From the NCBI GenBank assembly GCA_036346225.1, contig JARFIW010001342.1, forward strand, positions 682,001 through 746,000: a DNA stretch of 64,000 nt, read 5' to 3'. Source of the stretch: Platerodrilus igneus (lineage: Eukaryota; Arthropoda; Insecta; Coleoptera; Lycidae). Shown one piece after another: positions 19,936 through 30,794 of the stretch. Made by a program: the position numbers and the translations under genes. The notes under the pieces are model-generated. The model saw nothing but the letters and a program-made list of their open reading frames with translations, had not been told where the DNA came from and made no database searches. The first letter of the stretch is position 1; the number at the start of each line of letters is the position of its first letter.

Positions 19936-20964
19936 CAAAGATGGCGTTGTAGTTAGGCAGAAATGTTCTGTTACGACAAATAACGTGTGGAATGCCATTC
20001 TCTACTAGTCCAGAAAATGTAAACATCGATGAACTACAAGCGTTTGCTACAAATAATGTTTCACCTAAAGTTTTAAGAGACGGAAGCGTGTTCTGTGAAT
20101 AAAATACAACCGCCATTTACAGCTTATATATTATCATCAAGAAAACGTAAACTAGAATTAGAAGGAGCCTATTTGAGGGAAGAAGTTTTAAGCACATGGC
20201 AGAATGTACCACAATAAAAAAATGAAATAGGAATCTGTTGAAAGAGGCATAAGAAATAATGGAAGTAAAGAAGGTTAGCAAAACAATTTAGAGTCCACTG
20301 AAAACATTTGGATACGAGTGGAATTTCGAAAAAATATTCGAATATAGAAGCACTCTGTTACGTTTATTTTGAACATCCCGTACATTTTTTTCTGTTAATA
20401 AGAAATACGCGGTCTAATAATTTTCAACTCAAATCCCTTTGGCGTTAAAAACGAAAATTAATTCAGTAAATTAAAATAACCCTTTCACGTGTTAATTCAT
20501 TTATCTATTTGTATAAATTCGATTCCTATTGTTAGATCCTAGAGCCTAATTAATAATAAATACTTTTTCTAAGAATTCCTCAACGTAAAGTTTATGCTAA
20601 AATTAAACAGGCGAGAACTGGTTCTAGGTATTCTTCTTAATTTTCTGTGGGAATAAAACTACTAATAGTTTTTAAAATCTACTTTATTTACGTTTCGCTC
20701 CATGACCTAGGATCGTTGTCAAAATAATAAAAACTTCTAGGTATCTGATAATTGATTCTTATGTGTTTCCCATTGAAAGCTTCGTCGAATTAAAGCCGCG
20801 TATTATCCCAATAAACCGTGTTTTTCCAGTTTTATTTTTTTAACAACAATATTACTTTGAGCTCTGGTCATTAGTGAAACTTATTATTCACTTGCTTTTC
20901 AATCTACACAACGAAAACACGTGTAGAATGGTTGGTTGTTTCCGTTTTTCTGAATGAAAAGTTT
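19936..20964. other. no gene seen
   Basis: AT-rich sequence with no coding frame of note. The minus frame 19757-20116 overlaps the SINE head and has no recognisable domain. Confidence 0.5.
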
Positions 20965-20978
20965 GCGCACGCCTTACA

Positions 20979-21275
20979 TTACATGTGATTTTCCAATGCT
21001 CCACCCAAAGGTACTACATTGGCCAGGAAGCGAGTTTTTTTTTACCTGGAAAATTTGGAATTTTGCCGAACCCTTGCTGTTCCAAGCAAGGTAGGGATCT
21101 TTAACGTGCGTGACAACACTCACACACGGGACCTCCATTTTACCTCTCATCCGAACGAGGGTATATTTTTGTGAAAAATGCTCGCCTAACATTTTTCAAG
21201 CGGACCGTGTCGGGATTCGAACCCGGGACCTTGGGCGTAGTAGTCACACACATACCACTACGCTACGGAGCCGCC
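20979..21275 (-). mobile_element. 297-bp tRNA-derived SINE, intact copy
   Basis: Perfect 14-bp target duplications GCGCACGCCTTACA flank it at 20965-20978 and 21276-21289. On the minus strand it starts GGCGGCTCCGTAGCGTAGTGG (A box TAGCGTAGTGG), has the B box GGTTCGAATCC, then a conserved body (CACGTTAAAGATCCCTACC; CCTTGCTTGGAACAGCAAGG) and ends near TCACATGTAA. It is very close to the copy at 38224-38520. Several short frames inside it are preserved in both copies only because the SINE is young. Confidence 0.95.
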
Positions 21276-21337
21276 GCGCACGCCTTACAGCGTGCTCCTT
21301 CCGGTGGCCCTTAAAGCCACAATGAATGTTCGCCTCT

Positions 21338-22361
21338 TGTTGTGATGAGAGGACCACCTCAAGGCGGGATCAGGAGCCAACCCGACGGTGGTGATTCGAG
21401 GGCGAGTGTTTATATACTAATTTTCTTATATGGGTACCTGGTAGTTGTTGGAAACAACACATGTACACAGGTCTACGGATGCATCACCTTGTTGTTGGTA
21501 AAATGACTGGTTGTTTCTATGTGCGAGGATATTCTAATGTTTACTGATTTCTTTATTAGGATAATTTTATGTATAGAATTCCGTACTTACAATGCTGATT
21601 TCGAACTGTGATTTTTAATCGGGTAATTTTGTTCCCTTTTCTTTTTTGAAGATTAATATAGGTGGGTGACCTAAACACTGCAGCTCGCCATGTTAAAAAT
21701 GATTCTTTTTTATTCGTAAATATGTATACTGTGTACCTACGAATTGTTCATTTTTGGTACTATTGTGTTTTGTATATAATTTTGTTTTTTTAAAATTAAA
21801 GGTTTTTAATTTGTAAATGTTTGATTGTGCGTGAGTGAGTATATTTTTATTTCAGGCCTCCCTTAATTTTTTCTGTAGGTATAATACCTGCCCACTCGCC
21901 GATTGAGTCCGGTCAATTTCTTCGTTTTCTTCCTCGTTTTTATTTTCTTTTTTTAGACTACGTCGCTGAACGTAGCATAATTTCTGATGCCCTGACGTGG
22001 GGCTGTAAGGTTGTTTAGTTAATTTTCTTGTGTTCCGATTTTGTTTCGTGTAACTTTGACCCCGATTTTATTGTAGTTAATTTTTCTGTTGCTTCGATTT
22101 GGGTTTCGTTAATTGGTGTTCCGATTTAGTTCCACTAAATTTCTGGCTCAATTTCCGTTTTGCTTCTGGCCTGATTTTTTTTATTTGCGGCCCAAGTTAC
22201 TACCGTATCCTTTTCCCGGCCTCATAATGCTTATGTTTTCGTTCTTTACGCTCGAACTTGTATTTATTTTTTTTCTTTATTTACTGCGTGTGTTCGATCT
22301 TCTTGAATTTCAGATTATTGGACTTGTGCTTTCGCCAATAATCCTAGTCCATTGAAATCGC
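21338..22361 (+). mobile_element. Gypsy-like LTR/leader, copy II
   Basis: Homologous to 250-996: TAATTTTATGTA, GGGTAATTTT, CCTAAACACTGCAG, TTTATTTCAGGC, CTGCCCACTCGCCGATTGA, GACTACGTCG, TGCCCTGACGTGGGGC, and the ATTATTGG / CCAATAAT inverted repeat occur in the same order. The right edge is set by TGGCGACCA at 22362. The left edge at TGTTGTGATGAG is a guess from the TG start and position. TATA-like GTTTATATAC lies near 21410. Confidence 0.5.
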
Positions 22362-22379
22362 TGGCGACCAAGATTTTTC
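22362..22379 (+). promoter_or_regulatory. tRNA primer binding site, copy II
   Basis: TGGCGACCAAG directly after the LTR-like block. TGGCGACC is the start of primer sites in many arthropod Gypsy elements. Confidence 0.5.
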
Positions 22380-22614
22380 TTTTTCTTCCTTCCCTCTCTG
22401 TACATTTTGTGCTCCCCGTCACGTCTAGAGTTAGTTTTTTTATCCGATTTTTTCTTTTATTTTGTTGTTTTACTTTCATTGGTGTTTCTGAAGTTTATCC
22501 GTCGAATATGTGTTAGATTGTCCTGTATTCGCAATATTTTTTTGGCTTCTATCGAGTTACGATTAGTCTTTATTTAGTTACTTTCTACTAATTTCTTTCT
22601 TGACCGTAATCAAA

Positions 22615-22944
22615 ATGACTTCTTTTTCGGCTTCCCATCAAGGTCTTCCAGCGTGGAAGTGGAATACAAAATTTTCTGGTGCCCCGAACATTCTTACTGT
22701 ATATGATTTTTTGAGACGGGTCGAAAAACTTCGACGAACTCACCATGTGTCCGAATTGCAGTTATTTGAGTCTGCAGTGAATTTGTTTGAGTCTAAAGCG
22801 TTACTTTGGTATCGTGGTTTCCGGCATAGGTTTTCTGACTGGAAGTCATTGTCTCCCTCTGCGTTTTCTCGTTTGCAAGTCCTATTGTACTTGACAAAAT
22901 CGCCCTCTCCTTTTAAGTTTAACGATGTTTATGTTAACACATGA
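22615..22944 (+). pseudogene. Gypsy gag N-terminal fragment (110 codons)
   Basis: The ATG at 22615 gives MTSFSASHQGLPAWKWNTKF, then FSGAPNILTVYDFLRRVEKL (about residues 20-39) and SAVNLFESKALLWYRGF (about residues 57-73). The 'kFsG......v..Fl.rve.lr......s...l..sa..Lf.gkALlWyr..r' pattern is that of Ty3/Gypsy capsid proteins found in arthropods. It lies about 250 bp after the primer site, the expected place. The frame ends after about 110 codons; the C-terminal capsid and zinc knuckle are not seen and no pol follows. Copy I at the start of the window lacks this gag. Confidence 0.75.
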
Positions 22945-23609
22945 TATTTCTATCTTACTTTTACCCATTCTAACAAATAACCCCTCTTTGTTTCTTGTTG
23001 GCAAACTAAACTTGTAACTGACTAAATACCCATTCCAAAACTAAAATTCATTTTTAATTGACAGCACCGATCGATCCTACTTAGAATGGCCTGTTATTTG
23101 TTCAACGTTTTCTCCCCTAATTAAAACTACTTAGAAATTGCGACAGTTGCCCTTGTTTATTTAATTTAATACTAGGACGGCCGTTTTAAAACAGTTTCAC
23201 ACTTCTCGTAAATCTAACCGCCAACTTTGCCTGTAAACTAAACGCTAAAACTAAAACGGTTTCAAATGCTAAAGCTTTTGAAATCTCACTCTCCTCCTTT
23301 GCTATAATCTAACTCTGAAGGATACCTTGGTTTATAATATGAAATTCACAATGTTTTATACTTCTTAAATATAAGAAAAAATATGTTTATGATATATCAC
23401 ACGCTATTTTTAAATAGTATTTATAGTTGAATACTGATGCTAAATTAACTTTTAGCTTACTAAAATTATTCCGTTAAATTTATTCATTTCTACTCTTAAG
23501 CGTTTCACTTTGTTATTTGTACTTTCTATGCTGAATCCTGAAATAATTACCAAATTGGATACTAATGCCGTTTTAACCCCCAAATATCACAAAGACGTTA
23601 GAGGGATTA
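22945..23609. other. no gene seen
   Basis: AT-rich sequence downstream of the gag fragment. Neither strand shows a coding pattern, and there is no sign of protease or RT. Confidence 0.5.
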
Positions 23610-24576
23610 TCAAAGAAATGTTTTAAAAATCGTGGCGGTTACGGAAATTACAAGGAATTTTGAACGTACGTTAGAATAGTACGGGAAAACGGTGGCCGTT
23701 GGAGTTTGTTTGTGGGGTGAAATTTTAAGAATTGTGGACGGTTGCAAGTTACGTGAAAATCTTTGTTTGTATTGACAGAATTAACATGCTTTAGAGGGGC
23801 AGAAGAAAGATATATAAACCCCAACTAATGGTGGTGAGGCTTTCTAAGTTTCCGGCAAGCGTATGTCTCTTTAAGCTAACACTTTTAGTTTACAACCAGC
23901 TTAAAGCTTCAAGTGTTAATACGTTACATAAAAATTTTGTTTATGTAAGTTACATTTTTATTACATTTTAATTTGCACTAAGTGTGCTCAGTATAAAATT
24001 GAGAATAGAGTAAAAGATAGTGTTTGGTTGAACTGGTTAATCACTTACACATTAGAGAAGAGGCATGGGAGTCAATGCAGTATGGAGGTGGAAAACGAGA
24101 TAACCCTTTGATGATATGGTTGCAGCTAGCAGTCGTAGTGATTGCGATCTAGATTGGGTATTCCTTTAGGAAGCAGTCGTTGATGGTTTGATGACAGTCC
24201 TGGAGGCAGTGATAGAATAACTGTTGTTTCTTTTTGCATTTGTGTATAAACAGGAGTTTTGCGCATAGTGGGTATAAAGTTATAAACTAAAAAGATAAAC
24301 TTTGGAAGAGCTATGGATTGAACTTTTTCTGTTGCATTATTGCACTGTATTTTTATGTGGAAATTTAGATTTAGAAATGATTCATGATATTAACAATATT
24401 TGGTATGCACAAGGTAAAAGGGTACTTTTTGGGCAGGAAGGATTAAGGCTTATTATGAGCTGGTACTAAACCGGAGGTAAAGTAAAGACTAAGATAAAGC
24501 CCTGTTACTTTCTATGATAATATAATTGTAAATATTTATTTGGGTAATTATTGCTTTCAAAATGTATGATGAAATG
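23610..24576 (+). repeat. Repeat C, copy 2, left part (host site of the BEL element)
   Basis: Matches 2520-3560: TGGCCGTTGGA, TTAGAGGGGCAGAAGAAAG, TATATAAACC at 23811, CACAAGGTAAAAGGG near 24411, TATGAGCTGGTACTAAACC, AAAGCCCTGTTACTTTC and TGGGTAATTATTG. The match is cut at 24576 by the BEL insertion and resumes at 31205. Confidence 0.6.
24572..24576 (+). repeat. AAATG target-site duplication, left
   Basis: AAATG at 24572-24576 recurs at 31200-31204. Five bases is the normal BEL/Pao duplication. Confidence 0.95.
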
Positions 24577-24981
24577 TGTTCGGTCTCTTTGTCGCACGTT
24601 CGCGTGGTTAATTTTAAGTTATTTAAATTTGTAGTCGTAAATCTAGTAGTAAAACTGTCATCCCTTGTTCCCTTATATCCTGCCATAAAAATTCCTTGTG
24701 CATCTGTGAATAAGGTGGACAGAGTAGTGAACAAACACTTGCTTATGGATATTGAAGCAGAACGGTCGTCGGTTTCTTCGTTCAGTGTACCGTAAGTTAG
24801 TCAAGTGCCGCAGACTTTCGTTGTTAAACCCTAAAAAACATAGTGCAAGTGTTACGTAACATAGACTCAACTCGCATACAGTCCACTTGGTTGAAAGAAT
24901 AGGAACTGCAGCTTAGAAAAACACAAAACACCGCGGAGGTAAGTCGATGTATAAATTTATAAGACCCCCCGCGCGTGAACA
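24577..24981 (+). mobile_element. BEL 5' LTR (405 bp)
   Basis: Starts TGTTCGGTCTC and ends GCGCGTGAACA. It drives and starts the genomic RNA. I see no convincing TATA box; the sequence near 24775 (TTCGTTCAGTGTACCG) has a TCAGT initiator-like motif. The short frames inside both LTRs (for example 24562-24795 and minus 24673-24870) are conserved simply because the LTRs are identical. Confidence 0.97.
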
Positions 24982-24985
24982 AAAT

Positions 24986-25003
24986 TGGCCTTCATCGCTG
25001 GAT
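24986..25003 (+). promoter_or_regulatory. BEL primer binding site
   Basis: TGGCCTTCATCGCTGG begins 4 bases after the LTR. TGG is the complement of a tRNA CCA end, and the position is right. I could not assign the tRNA. Confidence 0.5.
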
Positions 25004-25470
25004 CTTTAATTAAATAATTAGTTCCTATCCTTTAAGCTCCTTATATTTAAATTTAAATTTATAAAATTGTCGTAGTTTTTATTATGGTTAAACGTGTTAC
25101 ACAGAAAAGAACATCTTGCTTACACATTTACTGTAGATTTTACAATACATTCCTTATCCTTTGTGGCAAAGATTAGGGTCGTCGTCGGTATCTTTTATGT
25201 AAACTATTTCTGAGTGTTATTGTATCCTAGATCTTTACCTTATTTGTCACTTCAAGTTGGAGCAACCATTCGGGTTCATGCAACTTGTATAACAAAGGGG
25301 TTATTGGTATTTATTTGAAACCTTAAAAGCTTTGTCGGGCAAGCACTGTAGTTAGGTGCATTTTTCTATTAATAATTTAATTTCGTAGATGAATTAGTAA
25401 TTTAGCGTATTCGTGTTACGCATTGTTTTTATATTAATTTTTATTGTCGTTCATTAATCATTAATCCAAT

Positions 25471-27212
25471 ATGGTTATATCAATTGATAAAGCTATTCTT
25501 GAAGCTAAATTTGTAGTTAAAAGGTTGGATCACATTTACAGCAAAATCAACCAACCGGAAAACGTATCGATTGCTTTAATTAGAGCGTCGATTAAAACTG
25601 CCGAACAGATTGAAACGCTTTTCAAATCCTTTTGCAAGGATATTTTCTTTGATGAAGAAAGTGAACAATTGGATGAATTTTCGGCTCTTAGGGTGAAAAT
25701 CAATGATTATCTATTAGATATTCGTATTATCGCTGAACAATGCGAATTAGATCGGGTAGAAAATGAGCCAAAGTTGGAAAATATGAATAATTCTTTTTCG
25801 TCAAGCTGTGGAATTCGCTTGAAACATCTTTCCGTTCCCCGCTTCTCCGGACGCATATCAGATTTTGAGAGTTACAATGCAATCTATAAGCGGTTGATTC
25901 ATGATAATGTCAGTTTGTCACCCGTTGAAAAATTTTGCCATCTCGTTGATACATTAGATGAGTCGTCGCGTGCGTTGATAAAACACTTGCCATTAAATGA
26001 TTATGCATACGTGGAAGCCTATAAAATCATTACTAATCGTTTTCAGTCCAAGAGGTTATTACTTTCAACATATTTTAATGCTCTCGAAAAATGCCCTAAG
26101 GTCAGTTCCTCAGACTCGCATGCGGAACTCCGGCAATTAATTAGTTGTTTTGATGAAAATATATTCGCGTTAAAGCAGATGGAAATAGATTTATTAGATT
26201 TCATGTTGTTTAATCTGTTATCGAAAAAATTAGATACAAACATTTTAAAGCGTTTCGAATTAGGAAATAATGACGAAATTCCCTCGTTCAAAGATTTAAG
26301 GTCGTACATTGAAAAACAATGCAAGGTGTTGGAAATAAATGACATTGCGTCAGGAACATGCTTAAAATCTCGAGATTCCGTAAAAGAAAGAGAAAAAGGA
26401 AGGTTCGTTAGCACTTCGGCTAAAACTTCTTTAGTTAGTACCACCAATGATGTTAAAAATTGTAGTTTCTGTCAAGCTGTGCATCCTATTTATAGATGTA
26501 AGCAGTTTCTCGATAAAACCCCTCAAGAAAGATTTGAGGTGGTAAAGCTTAAAAATCTTTGCATTAAATGTTTAAATCCTTCACATTCGATGAAAAATTG
26601 TACGTTAGATTGGTCGTGTAGGAAATGTCATCAGTCGCACAATTCGTTGCTTCACTTCGATAAACAAAAAAAATCGGTGTCGCCACGCCGACAAACCCAT
26701 CGTCAAAGGTCAGCGTCTCCTCGGAGAGCGGCGCCTAGACTTACTTCTACTAGTAGACCTAGTGAAGACAATCTGTCGGCGTCGGTTGTGCATGAACAAC
26801 CTGTCACTAGTTCGTTGATTTCGACGTCATTAGAACACACAACCACGCTGTTAGCTACGGCAATGGTGTCGGTTCTTGATTATACAGAAACATTGCAATC
26901 TGTTCGTGTAATATTAGATAACGGATCCATGGAAAGTTTTATGACTGAAAGGTGCCGTCAGAAATTAGGTTTAAGGAAACGGAGAGCCAATGTCACTGGA
27001 GGACTTGGCTTGAATTCGTCGTTGGTGTCTGGTGCACTATCGTGTGTAGTCAGTCCCTCGGGAGCACGGTCTCCAGCATATGGAATTGATTGTTATATTT
27101 TACCTAACATTTGTAATCAATTACCTTCGTCGTCGATAGGGGTCAAGGAATGGTCGCATACTCGAGGTTTGGCCTTAGCTGATCCTAATTTTAATGTCCT
27201 GGTAAAATTGAC
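25471..27212 (+). CDS. gag: BEL Gag-protease (first part of the Gag-Pol frame)
   Basis: Open frame of 593 codons from ATG 25471; the in-frame stop is at 27250, but the meaningful reading leaves this frame near 27200. Residues 1-110 are helical. The DUF1759-like capsid region runs from about 117 (LKHLSVPRFSGRISDFESY) to 215. Two CCHC-type knuckles follow between about 330 and 395 (CSFCQAVHPIYRC; CIKCLNPSHSMKNC; CRKCHQSHNSLLH) and bind the RNA. A basic, Ser/Arg-rich linker with SPRR motifs lies at about 400-425. The DUF1758-type retropepsin begins near 470 with LDNGSMESF, the Asp-containing active-site loop (Asn in place of the usual Ser/Thr). The start is 490 bp after the primer site; this ATG is first in the long frame. 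Length and order are normal for BEL. Confidence 0.93.
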
Positions 27213-27674
27213 ATGCTACTCGGAGCGGAAATCTTTGCTCAGGTTTTGTTGAACGAATCTCGTTGGGGTGTCGCTAACGAGCCAGTTGCTATTAAAACAA
27301 CCTTTGGTTGGGTTTTAACGGGAAAGGTCGTTTCCCCGAATAGTTCTATTACGTCGTTGTGTGCTTTCGTTGAGCCCTTAGACAGTGACATTCGTCGATT
27401 TTGGGAATTAGAAAATATTCCCTTCAAAAAACACATTTCTCCTGAAGAAGAAAGGTGTGAAAATCAATTTGTGGAAAGTTATAGTCGTAACAAGGACGGT
27501 CGTTTTGCAGTGTCCTTGCCTTTTAAAATTTTGGAACCCTCATTTGTGGGTACGAGATCAATTTGTATTAAAAGATTTTTGTCTTTAGAACGTCGTTTGT
27601 TAAAAAATCCTGAATTGTATTCAGATTATAAAAAATTTATGGAGGATTATTTGACAAGCGGGCACATGGTTTAA
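27213..27674 (+). pseudogene. pol: BEL protease end and RT N-terminus (frameshifted segment)
   Basis: Continues the protease in a new frame: MLLGAEIFAQVL is the conserved end of the BEL protease domain, followed by KTTFGWVLTGKV and the linker to RT (RRFWELENIP). SRNKDGRFAVSLPFK is the start of the RT fingers. A one-base shift near 27195-27212 separates it from the upstream frame. A TAA at 27672-27674 after SGHMV ends the frame where an intact element reads on. The 153-codon ATG at 27213 is unlikely to be a real start. Confidence 0.88.
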
Positions 27675-27916
27675 GTGAAATCGCCTGAAAATTCGTCGGG
27701 TTATGAAAAAATGTATTACATTCCCCATCATGCTGTACATAAGCGGATAGCACTACCACCAAATTGCGTGTGGTTTTCGATGCTTCGTGTCAGGATCAAT
27801 CTGGAAAGTCGTTAAATGATAGCTTGGTTATTGGCCCTGCTTTGCAAAAGGACATTGCAGTTTTGTTATTGCACTTTCGTGTACATCCTATCGTAATTAC
27901 AGCTGACATTTAACAA
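27675..27916 (+). pseudogene. pol: BEL RT segment with a second frameshift and stop
   Basis: The first half stays in the previous frame after the TAA (YYIPHHAVHK, about 27714-27745). A frameshift near 27755-27765 moves to the downstream frame, giving RVVFDAS and GKSLNDSL, typical of BEL RT. TADI at about 27900 carries the first catalytic Asp and is followed directly by TAA at 27911-27913, in front of MYRQI. So both the fingers and the first catalytic motif are interrupted in this copy. Confidence 0.85.
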
Positions 27917-30670
27917 ATGTATCGGCAGATTTTGGTTAAAGATACTCATCGTGATTATCAACGTATCGTCTGGAGATTTTCTCCGTCAGATCCTATTATG
28001 GACTTTAAGTTAAATACTGTGACTTATGGAGTTTCGTCGTCGCCTTTTTTGGCCTTGCGTACTGTTCAAGAATTGGCAAGGTTAGAATCAATTAATTTTC
28101 CTTTCGCGTCATCGGTATTGGCGAGCGATACCTATGTTGATGACTTAGTCACTGGATGCAATTCGATTAAAGCTGCTAATCAATTAATTGGTGAATTGAA
28201 TAGTATTTGCACTAGTGGTGGTTTTCAATTAAGAAAATGGAGTAGTAATTGCCCGGAAGTGATGTCCAACTTGAGGGAGTCCCTGTCCAGTTCGGACGCA
28301 ATTACATTTCAAGATAAAGATAGTGGTTCAATAAAAATTTTGGGCCTTTCGTGGCGTGCTCTTACAGATGCATTTTTATACAACTTAGACGTTGAAGAGC
28401 GCACTTGCACTAAGCGTAATATTTTGTCGGCTATCGCAAAAATTTTTGATCCTCTCGGTTTGATAGCACCTGTAGTACTGTTCGCTAAACGTTTAGTTCA
28501 AGATCTTTGGCTATTAGGTCTTGGGTGGAACCAAGAGCCTCCATTGGAAGTCATACAAAAATGGAAACATTTTTTGGGTGAATTGCCAGCGGTTTCGAAT
28601 ATTGAGATTTCGCGTCACATCGTATGTCATAATTTTAAAAAGGTGGAGTTGCATGGATTCTGTGATGCTTCTGAAGCCGGGTATGCAGCTGTCATCTATT
28701 TCCGTTCGTTCGATTTAGAAGATAATATTACCATATCATTAGTATGCGCAAAATCGAAGGTTGCTCCTACTAATCGCGTTTCATTGCCCCGTCTCGAATT
28801 GTGTGCTGCCGTACTCTTGGCAGATTTAGTAGATTTCGTCAAAACTACTTATAAAGATATTTTATCATTTAGTAATATTTTCGCGTGGTCAGATTCTACT
28901 GTTGTTTTGTCTTGGATTCGGTCTTCCTCGCATAAGTGGAAGACATTCGTTAGCAATCGTATTTCGCATATTCAAGAACGTATTCCTCCATCTTCGTGGT
29001 TTCATGTTAAGTCCCAGGATAACCCTGCGGATTGTGCCTCACGTGGACTTTTGGCTTCAGAGTTGGTTCATCATCCATTATGGTGGACAGGACCTTCTTG
29101 GTTAGTGCGTCGTAATGAAGAATGGCCAGTAACATCGCTGCCAAAACTTATCGACTCATCTCAGATGGACGTCGAATATCGTACTCTGTCGTTAACAGTC
29201 GTTATGTTTGACAATTTCTTAGATATGTTATTGGATAAGTTTTCAAACCTGCAGAAAATTTGTAGGATTATTACCTGTATTCGTCATTTCATTCGTAATG
29301 TTCAATGTCCAGATTTGCGTTCAAAATATTCTGATGGTTTGTCTCTAGCTCAGCAGCAAGAGGCTATACATTTATTGATTAAAAGAGTTCAAACAAATGT
29401 TTTTGCTCAAGACATTGTAAATATTAAAACTGGAAAACTTGTTAGTAAACAACTTCGTAGCCTTAGTCCGTTTCTAGATAGTCATGATTTGTTGAGGGTG
29501 GGCGGTCGCCTACGTAACTCAGAGTTGTCGCATGATGCAAAATTTCCAATTTTGCTTCCTCGGTCGCATCGGTTGACTGAACTTATTATATTAGATTGTC
29601 ATGAAAGACATTTACATCCTGGAAATCGAACAACTCAATTTTTACTAACTCAAAATTATTGGATCTTGTGCGCCAAGAGGGCTATTCGGCAATGTTTGAA
29701 ATCCTGCATTCGTTGTTTTCGTGTAAACCCTGTGGCTTTATGTCCCCCTATGGGGGATTTACCAGCTTCTAGGTTAACTCCAGGTAAGGCGTTTTTACAT
29801 AGGGGAGTCGACTTTGGTGGACCTTTCTCTGTCACGATGAATCGATGTCGTGGCGCAAAATCATTGAAAGCGTACATTTGCTTATTTGTTTGTTTCAGCA
29901 CTAAAGCCATCCATTTGGAACTAGTGTCTAACTTGTCGACAGACGCTTTCTTGGGTGCTTTACGTCGATTTATTGCTCAAAGAGGCAAATGTATTCAAAT
30001 CCATTGTGATAATGGTACTAATTTCGTTGGGGCCTCTCGTGAAATCTCGCAATTGATGCGCCATTCGGCAGGCGTTGAGGGAATCGAATTTGTGTTTAAT
30101 CCTCCTGCTGCTCATCATTTTGGTGGGTTGTGGGAGGCCGGGATTAAATCAGTAAAATCCCATTTAAAGAGAATTATCGGTGAACAAATTTTGTCGTTTG
30201 AAGAATTCTCGACGGTATTGATTCAAATCGAAGCGATTCTCAACTCACGTCCACTATGCGCACTGAGTTGCGAACCGCATGATTTCTCGTATTTGACCCC
30301 GGGTCATTTTCTTAATGTTGAACCAGTTTCGGTGTTACCAGATCCAGATTTGTTGTCCATAACACCCTCTCGTTTGAATCGCTGGCAATTGTTGCAGCAA
30401 ATGCAACAAGGGTTTTGGAAGAAATGGAGTGCTGAATACCTGCACACGTTGCAGCAGAAAGGTAAGTGGTTGAAGAATTCCGCTACTTTACCTATTGATT
30501 CGCTTGTCCTCTTAAAGGAAGAAAATAACCCCCCTTTACAGTGGCGTTTAGGAAGAGTAGTAGATGTTCACCCTGGTAGAGACGGTATCGTTCGGGTAGC
30601 TACAGTCAAGACATCCCAAGGGTTAGTTAAACGCTCCCTAGTGAAACTATGTTTACTGCCAGTTACTTGA
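27917..30670 (+). CDS. pol: BEL Pol: RT (rest), RNase H, integrase, C-terminal domain
   Basis: Open frame of 917 codons; the ATG at 27917 lies inside RT motif A (MYRQI), so it is a by-product of the upstream stop. The RT active site TYVDDL is at about residues 72-77. RNase H: GFCDASE near 247, LPRLELCAA near 290, WSDSTVVLSW near 323, DNPADCASRG near 366. Integrase: zinc region H..HLHPGNRT near 563 with CLKSCIRC near 593. Catalytic GVDFGGPF is near 629, HCDNGTNFVG near 695 and FGGLWEAGIKSVK with the Glu near 739. A DUF5641-like tail from about 790 includes LTPGHFL, LNRWQLLQQM and WRLGRVVDVHPG, ending 124 bp before the 3' LTR. All catalytic residues downstream of motif A are present. Confidence 0.95.
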   Translation: MYRQILVKDTHRDYQRIVWRFSPSDPIMDFKLNTVTYGVSSSPFLALRTVQELARLESINFPFASSVLASDTYVDDLVTGCNSIKAANQLIGELNSICTSGGFQLRKWSSNCPEVMSNLRESLSSSDAITFQDKDSGSIKILGLSWRALTDAFLYNLDVEERTCTKRNILSAIAKIFDPLGLIAPVVLFAKRLVQDLWLLGLGWNQEPPLEVIQKWKHFLGELPAVSNIEISRHIVCHNFKKVELHGFCDASEAGYAAVIYFRSFDLEDNITISLVCAKSKVAPTNRVSLPRLELCAAVLLADLVDFVKTTYKDILSFSNIFAWSDSTVVLSWIRSSSHKWKTFVSNRISHIQERIPPSSWFHVKSQDNPADCASRGLLASELVHHPLWWTGPSWLVRRNEEWPVTSLPKLIDSSQMDVEYRTLSLTVVMFDNFLDMLLDKFSNLQKICRIITCIRHFIRNVQCPDLRSKYSDGLSLAQQQEAIHLLIKRVQTNVFAQDIVNIKTGKLVSKQLRSLSPFLDSHDLLRVGGRLRNSELSHDAKFPILLPRSHRLTELIILDCHERHLHPGNRTTQFLLTQNYWILCAKRAIRQCLKSCIRCFRVNPVALCPPMGDLPASRLTPGKAFLHRGVDFGGPFSVTMNRCRGAKSLKAYICLFVCFSTKAIHLELVSNLSTDAFLGALRRFIAQRGKCIQIHCDNGTNFVGASREISQLMRHSAGVEGIEFVFNPPAAHHFGGLWEAGIKSVKSHLKRIIGEQILSFEEFSTVLIQIEAILNSRPLCALSCEPHDFSYLTPGHFLNVEPVSVLPDPDLLSITPSRLNRWQLLQQMQQGFWKKWSAEYLHTLQQKGKWLKNSATLPIDSLVLLKEENNPPLQWRLGRVVDVHPGRDGIVRVATVKTSQGLVKRSLVKLCLLPVT

Positions 30671-30783
30671 TATTTAATGGTATGTACACGTATATTCACT
30701 TATATAAGTTTGTCGGTTAGGTTTCTTAGTTAATAGCTCTAATTAGTTTTTAAATATAAAATAAGTTAGTTTATACTTATTTT

Positions 30784-30794
30784 GGTGGGCGGGA
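30784..30794 (+). promoter_or_regulatory. BEL polypurine tract
   Basis: GGTGGGCGGGA lies directly before the 3' LTR and would prime plus-strand DNA synthesis. Confidence 0.8.

Noticed and set aside
20974..21325. Frames of 71-72 codons shared by 20974-21325 and 38186-38500
   Set aside because: They are conserved because both lie in copies of the young 297-bp SINE, which is non-coding. Conservation covers boxes and termini, not codons.
24562..24870. Short frames repeated at 24562-24870 and 30743-31088
   Set aside because: Both sit in the two LTRs of the BEL element, which are identical except for one base; the repetition is not evidence for a gene.
26043..26447. 134-codon minus frame inside BEL gag
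   Set aside because: Antisense shadow of the gag frame; the plus strand has domain motifs, the minus strand none.
29656..29910. 84-codon minus frame inside BEL integrase
   Set aside because: Antisense shadow of a confidently identified integrase.
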